A stretch of 64,000 nucleotides of DNA from Microbacterium sp. MM2322. Lineage in GTDB: Bacteria > Actinomycetota > Actinomycetes > Actinomycetales > Microbacteriaceae. Below are positions 28,569-37,807 of the stretch, one piece after another (within the stretch, counting starts at the first letter, position 1; every line of letters begins with the position of its first letter). The notes under the pieces are model-generated. The model worked only from the letters and a program-made list of their open reading frames with translations. It searched no databases and was not told where the DNA came from. Location of the stretch: positions 1,550,001-1,614,000 of the forward strand of contig NZ_OZ075067.1 of NCBI RefSeq assembly GCF_964186585.1. The letters run 5' to 3'. Position numbers and translations under genes: made by a program.

Positions 28569-30644
28569 GTGGCCTCACAGATCTCCCCCGCTTCCGTCCG
28601 CAGCTCCGCAGAGATCCCCCTCCGCCCGGCGAAGGCGACACGAAGGGATGCCGGCATCCGCAATGGCCGCATCCCGATCGCCTCTCATCGCCCCAGTGTC
28701 CCCGGCGGCCGGTTCGCGCCGACGGCTTTCGTCGGCGAAGCAGTGCCGTTCACGGTCGCCGCCTTCCGCGAAGGGCACGACAGCATCGGCGTGCACGTCC
28801 GGCTTACTTCTCCTTCCGGAACCGCGACCCTTCACCGGCTCCACCCGCTCGACGACGGGTTCGACACCTGGCAGGTGCAGGTCGCACCGCTGGAGCAGGG
28901 CACGTGGAAGTTCCGCTTCGAGACCTTCGGCGACGACTACGCGACGTGGCGTCACGCCGCCGATGTGAAGATCGCCGCGGGAGTCGACCCCATCCTGATG
29001 CGCGAAACGGGTGCACGCCTGTTCGATCGCGCTGCGGCCGAGAAGACCCGGCCCTCCGACGAACGGACCGCTCTGATGGCGGCCGCCCGGGCGCTCCGCG
29101 ACGACACCGTGGACGACGCGGCGGCGCTCATCGTCGTCCGTGATCCGGGTATCGCGCGCTTCTTCGCCGACCGTCCCGCGATCTCACTGCACACCGTCCA
29201 CGAAGACAACGTCCTCGTGGTCGAACGGGAGCGGGCCGGAGTGGGCGCCTGGTACGAGTTCTTCCCGCGTTCCGAAGGAGCGGTACGGATGCCGGACGGG
29301 AGCGTCCGCAGCGGGACGTTCCGCACGGCGGCTGAACGCCTTCCTGCCGTCGCCGGCATGGGGTTCGACGTGCTGTATCTGCCCCCGATCCACCCGATCG
29401 GCGAAGTCAACCGCAAGGGACCGAACAACACCCTCGACGCCGCGCCCGGCGACCCCGGCTCACCGTGGGCGATCGGCTCCGCGGCGGGCGGACACGACGC
29501 CGTCCATCCGGACCTCGGCACGCTCGACGACTTCCGGTTCTTCGTCGCGGCGGCACAGGCTCAGGGTCTCGAGGTCGCGCTCGATCTCGCCCTGCAGGCC
29601 GCGCCCGATCACCCGTGGGTGACCGAGCACCCGGAGTGGTTCACGACGCTCCCGGACGGCTCGATCGCCTTCGCGGAGAACCCGCCGAAGAAGTATCAGG
29701 ACATCTATCCCGTCAACTTCGACAACGACCCGGACGGCATCCGTGCGGAGGTCCTCCGGGTGGTCCGTCACTGGATCCGTCAGGGCGTCACCATCTTCCG
29801 GGTCGACAACCCGCACACGAAGCCCCTCCAGTTCTGGGAGTGGCTCATCCGGACGGTGAATGCCGAACATCCCGATGTCGTCTTCCTGGCGGAGGCGTTC
29901 ACGCGTCCGATGCCGATGCGGGCACTCGCACAGAGCGGCTTCCAGCAGAGCTACTCCTACTTCACGTGGCGGAACACGAAAGAGGAACTCGAGGAGTTCT
30001 TTGCCTCCATCTCGGACGAGACCGCCGACTTCATGCGGCCGAACCTGTTCGTGAACACGCCGGACATCCTCACGGAGTACCTGCAGTTTGGCGGTCGCTC
30101 GGCGTACCGCATCCGTGCCGCGTTGGCGGCGACCGCGGGCGGTAGCTACGGCGTCTACGCAGGCTACGAGTTGTACGAGAACGTGGCCCGACCGGGCTCC
30201 GAGGAGAACATCGACAACGAGAAGTACGAGTACAAGATCCGCGACTGGGCGGCAGCCGAGGCCGCCGGCGACTCGCTCGCACCGTTCTTGCGACGCCTCA
30301 ACGAGATCCGTCGCGCGCATCCCGCCCTCCGTCAGCTGCGCGGTCTCCACCTCCAGGGCACCGACGACGATGCGATCCTCGCCTACGTCAAGCACCTGCC
30401 CGGAGCCCTCACGCCCACCGGCGAATCCGACACGATCATCGTGGTCGTCAACGTCGACCCGCACTCGGCCCGTGAGACGACGGTGCACGTCGACTCCGAG
30501 CTCTGGGGTCTCCCCCGCGGGCACGACTACGACGTCGAGGATCTCCTCACCGGCGCTCGCTGGACCTGGAATGAACACAACTACGTCCGACTCGACGCGT
30601 TCGCCGAACCCGTCCACATCCTCCACGTGAAGGCACGCTCATGA
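28569..30644 (+). CDS. glgE: Alpha-1,4-glucan:maltose-1-phosphate maltosyltransferase
   Basis: This 691-residue GH13_3 protein elongates alpha-1,4-glucan with maltosyl units from maltose-1-phosphate. Diagnostic segments are the nucleophile in FRVDNPHTKP, the acid/base Glu in LAEAFTRP, and the GlgE-specific ALDLALQAAPDHPWV and NPPKKYQDIYP. The N-terminal 60 residues are the usual S-domain/linker. The GTG start has a -10 box TAGGTT (28557-28562) 6 nt upstream, so it may also be made from a leaderless transcript inside the cluster. Its stop overlaps the glgB start by 4 bp. Confidence 0.96.
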   Translation: MASQISPASVRSSAEIPLRPAKATRRDAGIRNGRIPIASHRPSVPGGRFAPTAFVGEAVPFTVAAFREGHDSIGVHVRLTSPSGTATLHRLHPLDDGFDTWQVQVAPLEQGTWKFRFETFGDDYATWRHAADVKIAAGVDPILMRETGARLFDRAAAEKTRPSDERTALMAAARALRDDTVDDAAALIVVRDPGIARFFADRPAISLHTVHEDNVLVVERERAGVGAWYEFFPRSEGAVRMPDGSVRSGTFRTAAERLPAVAGMGFDVLYLPPIHPIGEVNRKGPNNTLDAAPGDPGSPWAIGSAAGGHDAVHPDLGTLDDFRFFVAAAQAQGLEVALDLALQAAPDHPWVTEHPEWFTTLPDGSIAFAENPPKKYQDIYPVNFDNDPDGIRAEVLRVVRHWIRQGVTIFRVDNPHTKPLQFWEWLIRTVNAEHPDVVFLAEAFTRPMPMRALAQSGFQQSYSYFTWRNTKEELEEFFASISDETADFMRPNLFVNTPDILTEYLQFGGRSAYRIRAALAATAGGSYGVYAGYELYENVARPGSEENIDNEKYEYKIRDWAAAEAAGDSLAPFLRRLNEIRRAHPALRQLRGLHLQGTDDDAILAYVKHLPGALTPTGESDTIIVVVNVDPHSARETTVHVDSELWGLPRGHDYDVEDLLTGARWTWNEHNYVRLDAFAEPVHILHVKARS

Positions 30645-32776
30645 CCCGTCCTGACGAATCGATCCTGGATGCCGTCGGTGCCGGTGCGTACCACGCGCCG
30701 CACGACGTGCTCGGCCCCCACCGCGACGGAGACGACTGGGTCATCCGTGCCCGGCGTCCCTTCGCCCAGACGGTGACCGCCGTTCTTTCCGACGGCACGC
30801 GCGTGGAACTCGCGCACCTCCGTGCGGGCGTGTGGGAGGGCGTTGCCGAGGCGCAGCCGACCGCATACGACATCGTCGCGACCTACGAGGGCGCGCCCGA
30901 GTATCGGATCGACGACCCGTACCGTCACCTCCCCACCCTCGGCGAGGTCGACCTGCACCTCATCCGTGAGGGGCGACACGAAGAACTCTGGAACGTCCTC
31001 GGTGCCCATGTCCGTCGCTACGACGCGCTGACCGGGGTCTCCTTCGCGGTCTGGGCGCCCAATGCCCGCGCGGTTCGCGTCGTCGGTGACCTGAACGGCT
31101 GGGACGGCGCCCAGCACGCGATGCGCTCGCTCGGGTCCAGCGGTGTCTGGGAGCTGTTCGTCCCGGGAATCGGCGCGGGTTCGGCGTACAAGTTCGAGAT
31201 CCTGACCGCGGACGGCCAGTGGATCATGAAGGCCGATCCGATGGCACGGCGCGCCGAGGTGCCGCCGGCGACGGCATCCGTCGTCACGGAGAGCGAGTAC
31301 ACGTGGTCCGACGACGAGTGGATCGCGGCTCGATCGACGGGGTCGCTGCACGACAAGCCGATGTCCACGTACGAGTTGCACCTCGGCTCGTGGCGGCCCG
31401 GACTCGGCTACCGCGATGCGGCTGACGAGCTCGTCGCGTACGTCGGCGAGCAGGGCTTCACGCACATCGAGTTCCTGCCGCTCGCCGAGCACCCGTTCGG
31501 CGGGTCGTGGGGCTACCAGGTCACGGGCTACTACGCCCCCACGAGCCGATTCGGGACTCCCGACGAGCTCCGCTACCTGATCGATCGCCTCCACCAGGCC
31601 GGCATCGGCGTGATCATGGACTGGGTTCCGGGACACTTCCCCAAGGATGCCTTCGCGCTGGCCCGTTTTGACGGGGCTCCCCTCTACGAACACCCGGATC
31701 CGCGGCGCGGAGAGCACCGCGACTGGGGCACGTACATCTTCGACTACGGCCGCAACGAGGTTCGGAACTTCCTCGTCGCGAACGCGCTGTACTGGTTCGA
31801 GGAGTTCCACGTCGACGGTCTCCGCGTCGACGCCGTTGCATCGATGCTCTACCTCGACTACTCCCGCGAAGAGGGCGAGTGGGAGCCGAACATCCACGGC
31901 GGCCGCGAGAACCTCGAGGCGATGCGGTTCCTGCAGGAAGTGAACGCCACCGCGTACAAGCGTTACCCGGGCATCGCGATGATCGCCGAGGAGTCGACGA
32001 GCTTCCCCGGCGTGACGGCGCCCACTAGCCAGGGCGGTCTCGGCTTCGGGTTCAAGTGGAACATGGGGTGGATGAACGACTCGCTCGTCTACATGGGCCG
32101 CGATCCGCTCTACCGCGCCCACCACGAAGGTGAGCTGTCGTTCTCGTTCGTCTACGCGTTCAGCGAGAACTTCGTCCTGCCGATCAGCCACGACGAGGTC
32201 GTGCACGGCAAGGGATCGCTGTTCACCCGCATGCCGGGCGATCACTGGCAGCAGCTGGCCAACATGCGCGCCTTCCTCGCCTACATGTGGGGCCACCCCG
32301 GCAAGCAGCTGCTCTTCATGGGGCAGGAGTTCGGGCAGATGTCCGAGTGGTCCGAGGGTCGCGGCCTCGACTGGTGGATGCTGGATCAACCGGCCCACCA
32401 GCAGCTGCAGCACTTCGTCTCAGCGCTCAACCACACCTACCGCGCCGAGGCTCCCCTGTGGTCTCGGGACAGCGACGGCGCGGCCTTCTCGCGCGTGTGG
32501 CCGCACTCCCCCGACAGCAACGTCCTCGGTTTCGCGCGTCGCGACAACGACGGTGGGACCGTCGTCGTGCTGTGCAACTTCGCCGGCTCGCCGCGCCATG
32601 ACGTGGAGTTCGCGATGCCCGAGGTCGGCACGTGGGCTGAGGTCCTCAACTCCGACGCGCAGGAGTTCGGCGGATCCGGCGTGGGCAACCTCGGTGGCGT
32701 GACGACGGATGCCGACGGCACCGCGCGCGTCGCACTCCCCCCGCTCGGCGTCCTCTGGCTCCGACACCAGGGCTGA
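30641..32776 (+). CDS. glgB: 1,4-alpha-glucan branching enzyme
   Basis: This 711-residue protein has two N-terminal CBM48-like domains and a GH13_9 barrel. Motifs include DWVPGHFPKDAF, the nucleophile in VDGLRVDAVASMLYLDYSR, the acid in AEESTSFPGV and the PISHDEVVHGKGS motif. It adds alpha-1,6 branches. The 4-bp overlap with glgE indicates coupled translation and a GlgE-GlgB module making branched alpha-glucan. A perfect terminator hairpin follows. Confidence 0.96.
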   Translation: MTRPDESILDAVGAGAYHAPHDVLGPHRDGDDWVIRARRPFAQTVTAVLSDGTRVELAHLRAGVWEGVAEAQPTAYDIVATYEGAPEYRIDDPYRHLPTLGEVDLHLIREGRHEELWNVLGAHVRRYDALTGVSFAVWAPNARAVRVVGDLNGWDGAQHAMRSLGSSGVWELFVPGIGAGSAYKFEILTADGQWIMKADPMARRAEVPPATASVVTESEYTWSDDEWIAARSTGSLHDKPMSTYELHLGSWRPGLGYRDAADELVAYVGEQGFTHIEFLPLAEHPFGGSWGYQVTGYYAPTSRFGTPDELRYLIDRLHQAGIGVIMDWVPGHFPKDAFALARFDGAPLYEHPDPRRGEHRDWGTYIFDYGRNEVRNFLVANALYWFEEFHVDGLRVDAVASMLYLDYSREEGEWEPNIHGGRENLEAMRFLQEVNATAYKRYPGIAMIAEESTSFPGVTAPTSQGGLGFGFKWNMGWMNDSLVYMGRDPLYRAHHEGELSFSFVYAFSENFVLPISHDEVVHGKGSLFTRMPGDHWQQLANMRAFLAYMWGHPGKQLLFMGQEFGQMSEWSEGRGLDWWMLDQPAHQQLQHFVSALNHTYRAEAPLWSRDSDGAAFSRVWPHSPDSNVLGFARRDNDGGTVVVLCNFAGSPRHDVEFAMPEVGTWAEVLNSDAQEFGGSGVGNLGGVTTDADGTARVALPPLGVLWLRHQG

Positions 32777-32780
32777 ACTG

Positions 32781-32811
32781 AGATCGGGTCCGGGCAGCAC
32801 CCGGACCCGAT
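32781..32811. terminator. Bidirectional terminator between glgB and cnoX
   Basis: GATCGGGTCCGGG and CCCGGACCCGATC form a perfect 13-bp stem with a 5-nt loop. It lies 4 nt after the glgB stop and 5 nt from the stop of the convergent gene, so it can serve both. There is no T-run on either side. Confidence 0.85.
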
Positions 32812-32816
32812 CCACG

Positions 32817-33761
32817 TCAGAACAGCAGACTGGCGAGACGACCGCGCGCGCGGATGACGCGCGCGTCGGCGTCCCCGACGACAGCGAAGAGTTCGAGCAG
32901 TCGTTCCCGCACCGGCGCGCGGTCGTCGCTGGGCAGGTCGGCGAAGAGGTCGAGCAGACGCGCGAACGCGTCATCGACGTGCCCGCCGGCGAGGTCGAGG
33001 TCGGCGACATCGAACTGGGCCTGGATGTCGCGCGGAGCGGAGGCTGCTGCCGCTCGCGCTGCCGCGAGGTCGAGGTGCTGCACGCGGGCGAGGAGGTGAA
33101 CCTGGCCCAGTCCTGCCTTGGCGTCCTCATCCCGGGGGTTCTCCGTGAGAGCCTGCTCATAGGCCGTCGCCGCCGCAGCGTAGTCTCCCGCTTCGATGGC
33201 GTCGAACGCGGCCTGGTGGAGCGGGGGAAGCGCGGGCGCCTGCTCCTCGCCCGTGGCCTCCGGCGCGGCATCCACCGGGATCGTCCCCGTGACACCGTGC
33301 TGTGCGGCGAGCTGCAGCAGCTGCGTGAACACCTCGCGCACCTGAGCCTCGGGCACCGCACCCGTGAAGAGCTGGACGGGCTGTCCGGCCACGAGAGCGA
33401 CGACCAGCGGGATGGACTGCGCACGGAAGCTCTGCGCCAACTGCGGATTCGCGTCGACGTCGACCTTGGCGAGCACGAGGCGCCCCCCGAGCTCTGCCAC
33501 GAGCTTTTCGAGGATCGGGCTCAGCTGCTTGCACGGCTCGCACCACTCGGCCCAGAGGTCGACGACCACCGGCACGGTCTTGGACAGCTCGAGGACCTGG
33601 CCGAAGTCCGCATCCGTGACGTCGAAGACGAGACGGGATGCCGGTGCCTGCCCGTCAGGCGGCGTCGGCCCTGCAGCCGGGGACTGACCCGCCGGCCGGT
33701 TCTTGAGAGATGAAAGATCGACGGCGCCGCGCAGGACGGCTCCGGGGGCAGGGGTGCTCAC
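32817..33761 (-). CDS. cnoX: Thioredoxin-TPR protein (CnoX/YbbN-like)
   Basis: This 314-residue protein has a low-complexity N-terminus (1-40) and a thioredoxin domain at about 45-150 with the active site WAEWCEPCKQ (Cys74, Cys77). Tetratricopeptide-like helices cover about 190-314. This is the layout of the chaperedoxin CnoX, which protects substrates from over-oxidation and hands them to chaperones. Escherichia coli CnoX has an altered active site, whereas a full CxxC here implies redox activity. The start overlaps the upstream gene by 4 bp. Confidence 0.9.
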   Translation of the reverse strand: MSTPAPGAVLRGAVDLSSLKNRPAGQSPAAGPTPPDGQAPASRLVFDVTDADFGQVLELSKTVPVVVDLWAEWCEPCKQLSPILEKLVAELGGRLVLAKVDVDANPQLAQSFRAQSIPLVVALVAGQPVQLFTGAVPEAQVREVFTQLLQLAAQHGVTGTIPVDAAPEATGEEQAPALPPLHQAAFDAIEAGDYAAAATAYEQALTENPRDEDAKAGLGQVHLLARVQHLDLAAARAAAASAPRDIQAQFDVADLDLAGGHVDDAFARLLDLFADLPSDDRAPVRERLLELFAVVGDADARVIRARGRLASLLF

Positions 33762-35590
33762 TCTTTTTCAACCACCTTGGCGTCGAGAACGTTGGAACGG
33801 GAGGCGAGCAGCTGGATCTTCTCATTGGATCCCTGCGCGGGAACGAAGAAGTACAGCTGATCTGTATAGCGCGTGCGGAACCCTGTGCTCGACTGCGAGA
33901 CGCCCGACAGGGCCTTGACGACGACGTTGTCACCGAGTTTGATCACGGCATCGTTGTCGGTGGGCACGATCGTCTCGTTCTCGGTGACCGTGACGGCGAC
34001 GATCGCGCCGCTGTCGAGGGTGACGAGCGAGAGCGGCTCCGAGACACCTGCTTCAGCCAGGAAGGACACGCGCCCCGTCTCCTTGCCTGTTTCATTGAAG
34101 TTCTCGAGGAGTGTTGCGCGATTCTTCGCGACGAGCGGCCGGAAGGTGTCGGTCTCCGCATCGAACATGCCCGCGAACTCGCTCTTGTTCCCCTTGTCGA
34201 GCAGGTCCGCGTAGGCGGCGGCCACGTTCTCCGGAGGCATCATGAGGAAGGGCGAGTTCGGTTCGACGGCGACCGCGCCCACGTAGTCGGCCGCCAGGTT
34301 CATGCTCGCGTCGGCACGCAGGCTCGAGATGTACGCGACCTTGTACTCCGCCCAGGGGTTGTCCTGGGTCACGGTCATCATCGTCGCGACACCGTCTGCA
34401 TCCTCCACGACCGCAAGGAACATCCGCGGCCAGTCGTTCTTCGCCTGCGGGAGGAATGCCGTCATGTCACCGGACGGGATCGCGGGAAGCGGGTCCTCTG
34501 AGGTCAGTTTCGCCCGGAGCCGGTAGTTCGTCTCCCGCTCGACGAGTGCGGGACCGGTGAGCCGTTCGGCTGCAGCTTTCGGGTCGTTCGCCTTGTCGGC
34601 GGCGCTGACCCGCTCCGAGATCCGCGTCAGAATGCGCTCGGCTTGAGTGCGCGTGACGGCAGGAGCACCCTGCCCTTCCGGGACGATCACCGACGGTGTC
34701 GGCGAGGGAGTCGTCCCGGGCTGGAGGTCGGGCCACGCTTCGGGAGAACAGCCCGTGAGCGCGATACCGCCGACCACTACTGCGGAGATGGCGATGAGCG
34801 GTCGTCGTCCACCACCCAGTCTCCGTCGAGTCGGAGCTGCCGTGATGACGCCCTTCTCGGCTTCCGCGTCGGCGAGGTCGATGGGCTGCGTCTGCGTCAG
34901 TGGGAGACCCTTTCGGCGCGGCCCACGCGAGCGCCGGACGTGGCGAAGCGCGAGGATGTAGAGGACGAGGCCCACGACAGCCATCGCGATGCCGCCTGCG
35001 AGCAGCGGCCCGGCCCAGGGCGTCGTCGCTCCGGTCGGCCACGTCACGCTCATGGCGGAGGGTGCCGCGGCGGCACCGTCCGATGCGACGAGGACGCTCA
35101 TGTCCTCCGGCAGTCGCAACGTCGTGGCGAGGGAGCGGTCCTGCTGGAACTCGTCGAGCCAGAGGTCGGAGCCGGCCGGAACGGCGGTCGGCGAAGGGCC
35201 CTCGACCGGAGCCGACACCGGAACGGTCTTCGAGACGGGAAGCCCCTCATCGTCCAGGGTCACGTGCACATAAGACGTGGGCGCAAGCCACGCAGTGACG
35301 TCCTCGGTCCGTCCGTATGCGGCGAACACCTGTGCGTCACCGTCGATGCGAAGGGTCTGCGCGCCGGGGTGACTGGCGAGCACGGAGCCGTCGATCAGGA
35401 CGTACGGCGCGGTTCCCTCGGTGGTGATCTTGGCCGTCTCCGTCGCCGGCGCTTCGAAGATGGTGCGCTGTGCCACACCGGCACCGATCATCAGGGTGGC
35501 CAGCACGAAGGCGATGATCGCCCACACGAATCTCACGAACCGCCGCCCTCCTCCAGCCGGCGTCGGAGGTGCGCGGCTGATATTCGACAT
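33758..35590 (-). CDS. Three-helix envelope protein with a large outer domain and an internal lipobox
   Basis: A 610-residue protein that I do not recognise by name. Hydrophobic helices lie at about 20-40, 193-215 and 264-280. The third ends in ALTGC (Cys281) and is followed by a Pro/Ser/Thr-rich linker, exactly like a lipoprotein signal placed inside the chain. Residues 300-610 form a soluble domain predicted outside the cell. A fusion of a membrane protein with a lipoprotein is one reading. A TAGGCT box lies only 3 nt before the ATG, so the true start may be elsewhere. It is coupled to the cnoX-like gene. Confidence 0.8.
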   Translation of the reverse strand: MSNISRAPPTPAGGGRRFVRFVWAIIAFVLATLMIGAGVAQRTIFEAPATETAKITTEGTAPYVLIDGSVLASHPGAQTLRIDGDAQVFAAYGRTEDVTAWLAPTSYVHVTLDDEGLPVSKTVPVSAPVEGPSPTAVPAGSDLWLDEFQQDRSLATTLRLPEDMSVLVASDGAAAAPSAMSVTWPTGATTPWAGPLLAGGIAMAVVGLVLYILALRHVRRSRGPRRKGLPLTQTQPIDLADAEAEKGVITAAPTRRRLGGGRRPLIAISAVVVGGIALTGCSPEAWPDLQPGTTPSPTPSVIVPEGQGAPAVTRTQAERILTRISERVSAADKANDPKAAAERLTGPALVERETNYRLRAKLTSEDPLPAIPSGDMTAFLPQAKNDWPRMFLAVVEDADGVATMMTVTQDNPWAEYKVAYISSLRADASMNLAADYVGAVAVEPNSPFLMMPPENVAAAYADLLDKGNKSEFAGMFDAETDTFRPLVAKNRATLLENFNETGKETGRVSFLAEAGVSEPLSLVTLDSGAIVAVTVTENETIVPTDNDAVIKLGDNVVVKALSGVSQSSTGFRTRYTDQLYFFVPAQGSNEKIQLLASRSNVLDAKVVEKE

Positions 35591-35693
35591 TCCAGCCTAG
35601 CGAACGGCGCTGGCAAACTCGTGCGAGGGCGTCGCTGCCCGTGTACCGGCCATGACAGAACTAGGGTGAGTGGACACCTGGGAAAGGGCAGTC

Positions 35694-36767
35694 GTGAAGA
35701 TCCAGCATGTGTTCCGTACCGCGCTCGTCGCCACCCTCGGCGTGGGCGTCGGCATCCTCATCCTGACCGGGGTGCAGACGCTGTCGACGGTACTCCTCTA
35801 CATCGGCACGGCGCTGTTCCTCGCGCTCGGACTCGATCCTGTCGTCTCGTTCTTCGAGCGCCGCGGCCTGCCCCGCTGGGCGGCTCTCCTCGCGACCTTC
35901 GCCGCGCTCGTGGCCATCGCGACCGCGCTCGTGCTGATCGTCGTACCCGTGCTCGTCGACCAGATCGCCAAGCTCGTCCAACAGACTCAGCGACTCGTCG
36001 ACAGCGCCATCGACGGCCAGTGGAACCCCATCACCGTCGTCAGCAGCTGGTTGTCGGACACGTTCCCGCTCCTTCAAGTCGACATGGTCCTCGATTACGT
36101 CAACGACTGGTGGAACGGGCTCGACTTCAACGACATCGGCGCATCGCTCGGGTCGGGTCTGCTGTCGTTCGGTGCCGGCATCGTCGCCATCGCCACCGGG
36201 ACGATCATCGTGCTGATCCTCACGATCTACTTCACGGCGTCCATGCGCTCCCTCAAGCGGTCGGTGTACCAGCTCGCTCCCGCGTCGAAGCGCGAGCGCT
36301 TCGTCGACCTGTCCGAGCAGATCACCGCCTCCGTGGGCTATTACGTGATGGGCCAAGTGGTCCTCGGGGCGATCAACGGCATCCTGAGTGCCGTCTTCCT
36401 CTCGATCATCAAGGCACCGTTTCCGGCGGTCCTGGCGGTCATCGCCTTCTTCTTCTCGCTGATCCCGCTCGTCGGCACACTGACCGGGTCTGCGATCATC
36501 GTGATCGCGTGCCTCGGCCTCGCGTCGCCGCTCACGGCGCTCGTCGCCCTCATCTGGTACCTCGTCTACATGCAGGTGGAGGCGTACTTCCTCTCACCCC
36601 GCATCATGAGTCGAGCCGTCTCCGTTCCCGGCGCCGTCGTCGTCATCGCAGCCCTTGCAGGCGGATCGCTTCTCGGTCTCCTTGGCGCACTCATCGCCAT
36701 CCCGGTCGCCGCGAGCGTCCTGATCATCTACCGCCAGGTACTCATCCCCCGACAGAACGAACTCTGA
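35694..36767 (+). CDS. AI-2E family transporter/permease
   Basis: This 357-residue polytopic protein has 7-8 hydrophobic segments. It has the family's paired N-terminal helices, a soluble central part (residues about 100-190) and a conserved C-terminal block FSLIPLVGTLTGS...EAYFLSPRIMSRAVSVPG. Substrates vary widely in this family, so transport of autoinducer-2 should not be assumed. I prefer GTG 35694 to GTG 35670 because GGGAAAGGG lies about 6 nt upstream, and TAGGGT (35662-35667) then fits as the -10. Confidence 0.88.
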   Translation: MKIQHVFRTALVATLGVGVGILILTGVQTLSTVLLYIGTALFLALGLDPVVSFFERRGLPRWAALLATFAALVAIATALVLIVVPVLVDQIAKLVQQTQRLVDSAIDGQWNPITVVSSWLSDTFPLLQVDMVLDYVNDWWNGLDFNDIGASLGSGLLSFGAGIVAIATGTIIVLILTIYFTASMRSLKRSVYQLAPASKRERFVDLSEQITASVGYYVMGQVVLGAINGILSAVFLSIIKAPFPAVLAVIAFFFSLIPLVGTLTGSAIIVIACLGLASPLTALVALIWYLVYMQVEAYFLSPRIMSRAVSVPGAVVVIAALAGGSLLGLLGALIAIPVAASVLIIYRQVLIPRQNEL

Positions 36768-37049
36768 TCAGCCGATGCGCCAGCAGGCGGTGTGCCAGTG
36801 CCGGCGAGCGGCGAGGTCGGCGGCATCCCCCAGAACCCCGTCTGCGCGCCACACCACGACGTGTGCCGTTCCGGCGAGGACCGTGCGTCCGCAGCCCGGA
36901 CAGATGTAGTCCTTCTGCGCCTGCACCGACGACACGGGTTGGACGGTCCACTCCACACCGCGACGTTGCTCGGACCGCTTCCAGCCGGCCAGGAGACGGT
37001 CGAACGACGCGTCCGGCCCGGAAGGCTTCCGGCGGTTCGATCGGGGCAT
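36768..37049 (-). CDS. Small zinc-ribbon-like protein
   Basis: This 93-residue protein has a basic N-terminus (MPRSNRRKPSG) and a predicted metal site: CPGCG at about residues 53-57, then HVVVWRADG, HWH and a final cysteine in TACWRIG. The spacing resembles a treble-clef or zinc-ribbon fold. Similar actinobacterial proteins are sometimes labelled ATP/GTP-binding, but I see no P-loop. Its stop abuts the convergent permease stop, and it follows the transglycosylase gene by 4 bp in the same direction. Confidence 0.75.
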   Translation of the reverse strand: MPRSNRRKPSGPDASFDRLLAGWKRSEQRRGVEWTVQPVSSVQAQKDYICPGCGRTVLAGTAHVVVWRADGVLGDAADLAARRHWHTACWRIG

Positions 37050-37053
37050 CGGC

Positions 37054-37764
37054 TCAGTACCAGCCCGAGCGCTGCGACTTCCCCCAGGCGCCGCACGGAG
37101 TGTCGTACCGCCCCTTGATGTAGCGGAGGCCCCAGGTGATCTGCGTGGCAGCGTTGGTCTCCCAGTCCGAGCCCACGGAAGCCATCTTCCGTCCCGGCGT
37201 GGCCTGCGCGATGCCGTACGCACCGCTCGAGGCGTTGTAGGCGTTCACCCGCCAGCCGGACTCCTTCTTCCAGAGAGCGACCAAGCACGCGAATTCCGAG
37301 TCGCCCCAGCCACGGGCGGTGACCATGTCGTAGGCGATGGCCTGCGCGCTGCCGGGATTGGGCGAGACGAACGGTGGACGCCATCCTGTCGAGGACCCTG
37401 AGGACGACTTGTCGACGATCGCCGCCGGCGGCGGCGTCGGCGTCGGTTTCACGAAGACGGTGTACTCGCTCGCTCGTTCCAACTCGACGGCGGGTGCATC
37501 GCCCGCCTGATAGCGCTGGGCATCCGCCACGGTCGACGCGTACAGCGAGAGCGGATCGAGCTCCGTGGCCTGAGCGGTGCTGGAGAAGGACACGAGGGGC
37601 ACGAGGGATGCGGCGACGAAACCCGCCGTCGACAGCACCGAGAAGGCTGCGAGAACGCCGCGACGTCGAGACAGGCGCGGCCGAGCGGCGGCGCGGACGA
37701 ACCGTTGCGAGGTTCGCGGAGCGACGCCGGTTCGCGACGGGATGATCTCGGTGCCGGATGTCAC
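37054..37764 (-). CDS. Secreted lytic transglycosylase-like protein
   Basis: This 236-residue protein has a long basic N-terminus followed by a hydrophobic stretch at about 38-60 (VLAAFSVLSTAGFVAASLVPLV), so it is secreted or anchored. A Pro/Thr linker follows, then an SLT-like domain: GDSEFACLVALWKKESGWRVNAYN with the catalytic Glu in KKESGW, SSGAYGIAQATPG, and WGLRYIKGRYDTPCGAW. It probably cleaves peptidoglycan. GTG 37764 is taken as the start; upstream in-frame codons run into the DivIVA-domain gene region. Confidence 0.88.
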   Translation of the reverse strand: MTSGTEIIPSRTGVAPRTSQRFVRAAARPRLSRRRGVLAAFSVLSTAGFVAASLVPLVSFSSTAQATELDPLSLYASTVADAQRYQAGDAPAVELERASEYTVFVKPTPTPPPAAIVDKSSSGSSTGWRPPFVSPNPGSAQAIAYDMVTARGWGDSEFACLVALWKKESGWRVNAYNASSGAYGIAQATPGRKMASVGSDWETNAATQITWGLRYIKGRYDTPCGAWGKSQRSGWY

Positions 37765-37807
37765 AGTTCCCCGATCATATCCGGGCCGATGAGCAGTCGC
37801 CACGCGG

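Noticed and set aside
35694..36767. AI-2E permease considered as evidence of quorum sensing
   Set aside because: The family name is historical and members export diverse substrates; there is no luxS or lsr gene nearby.
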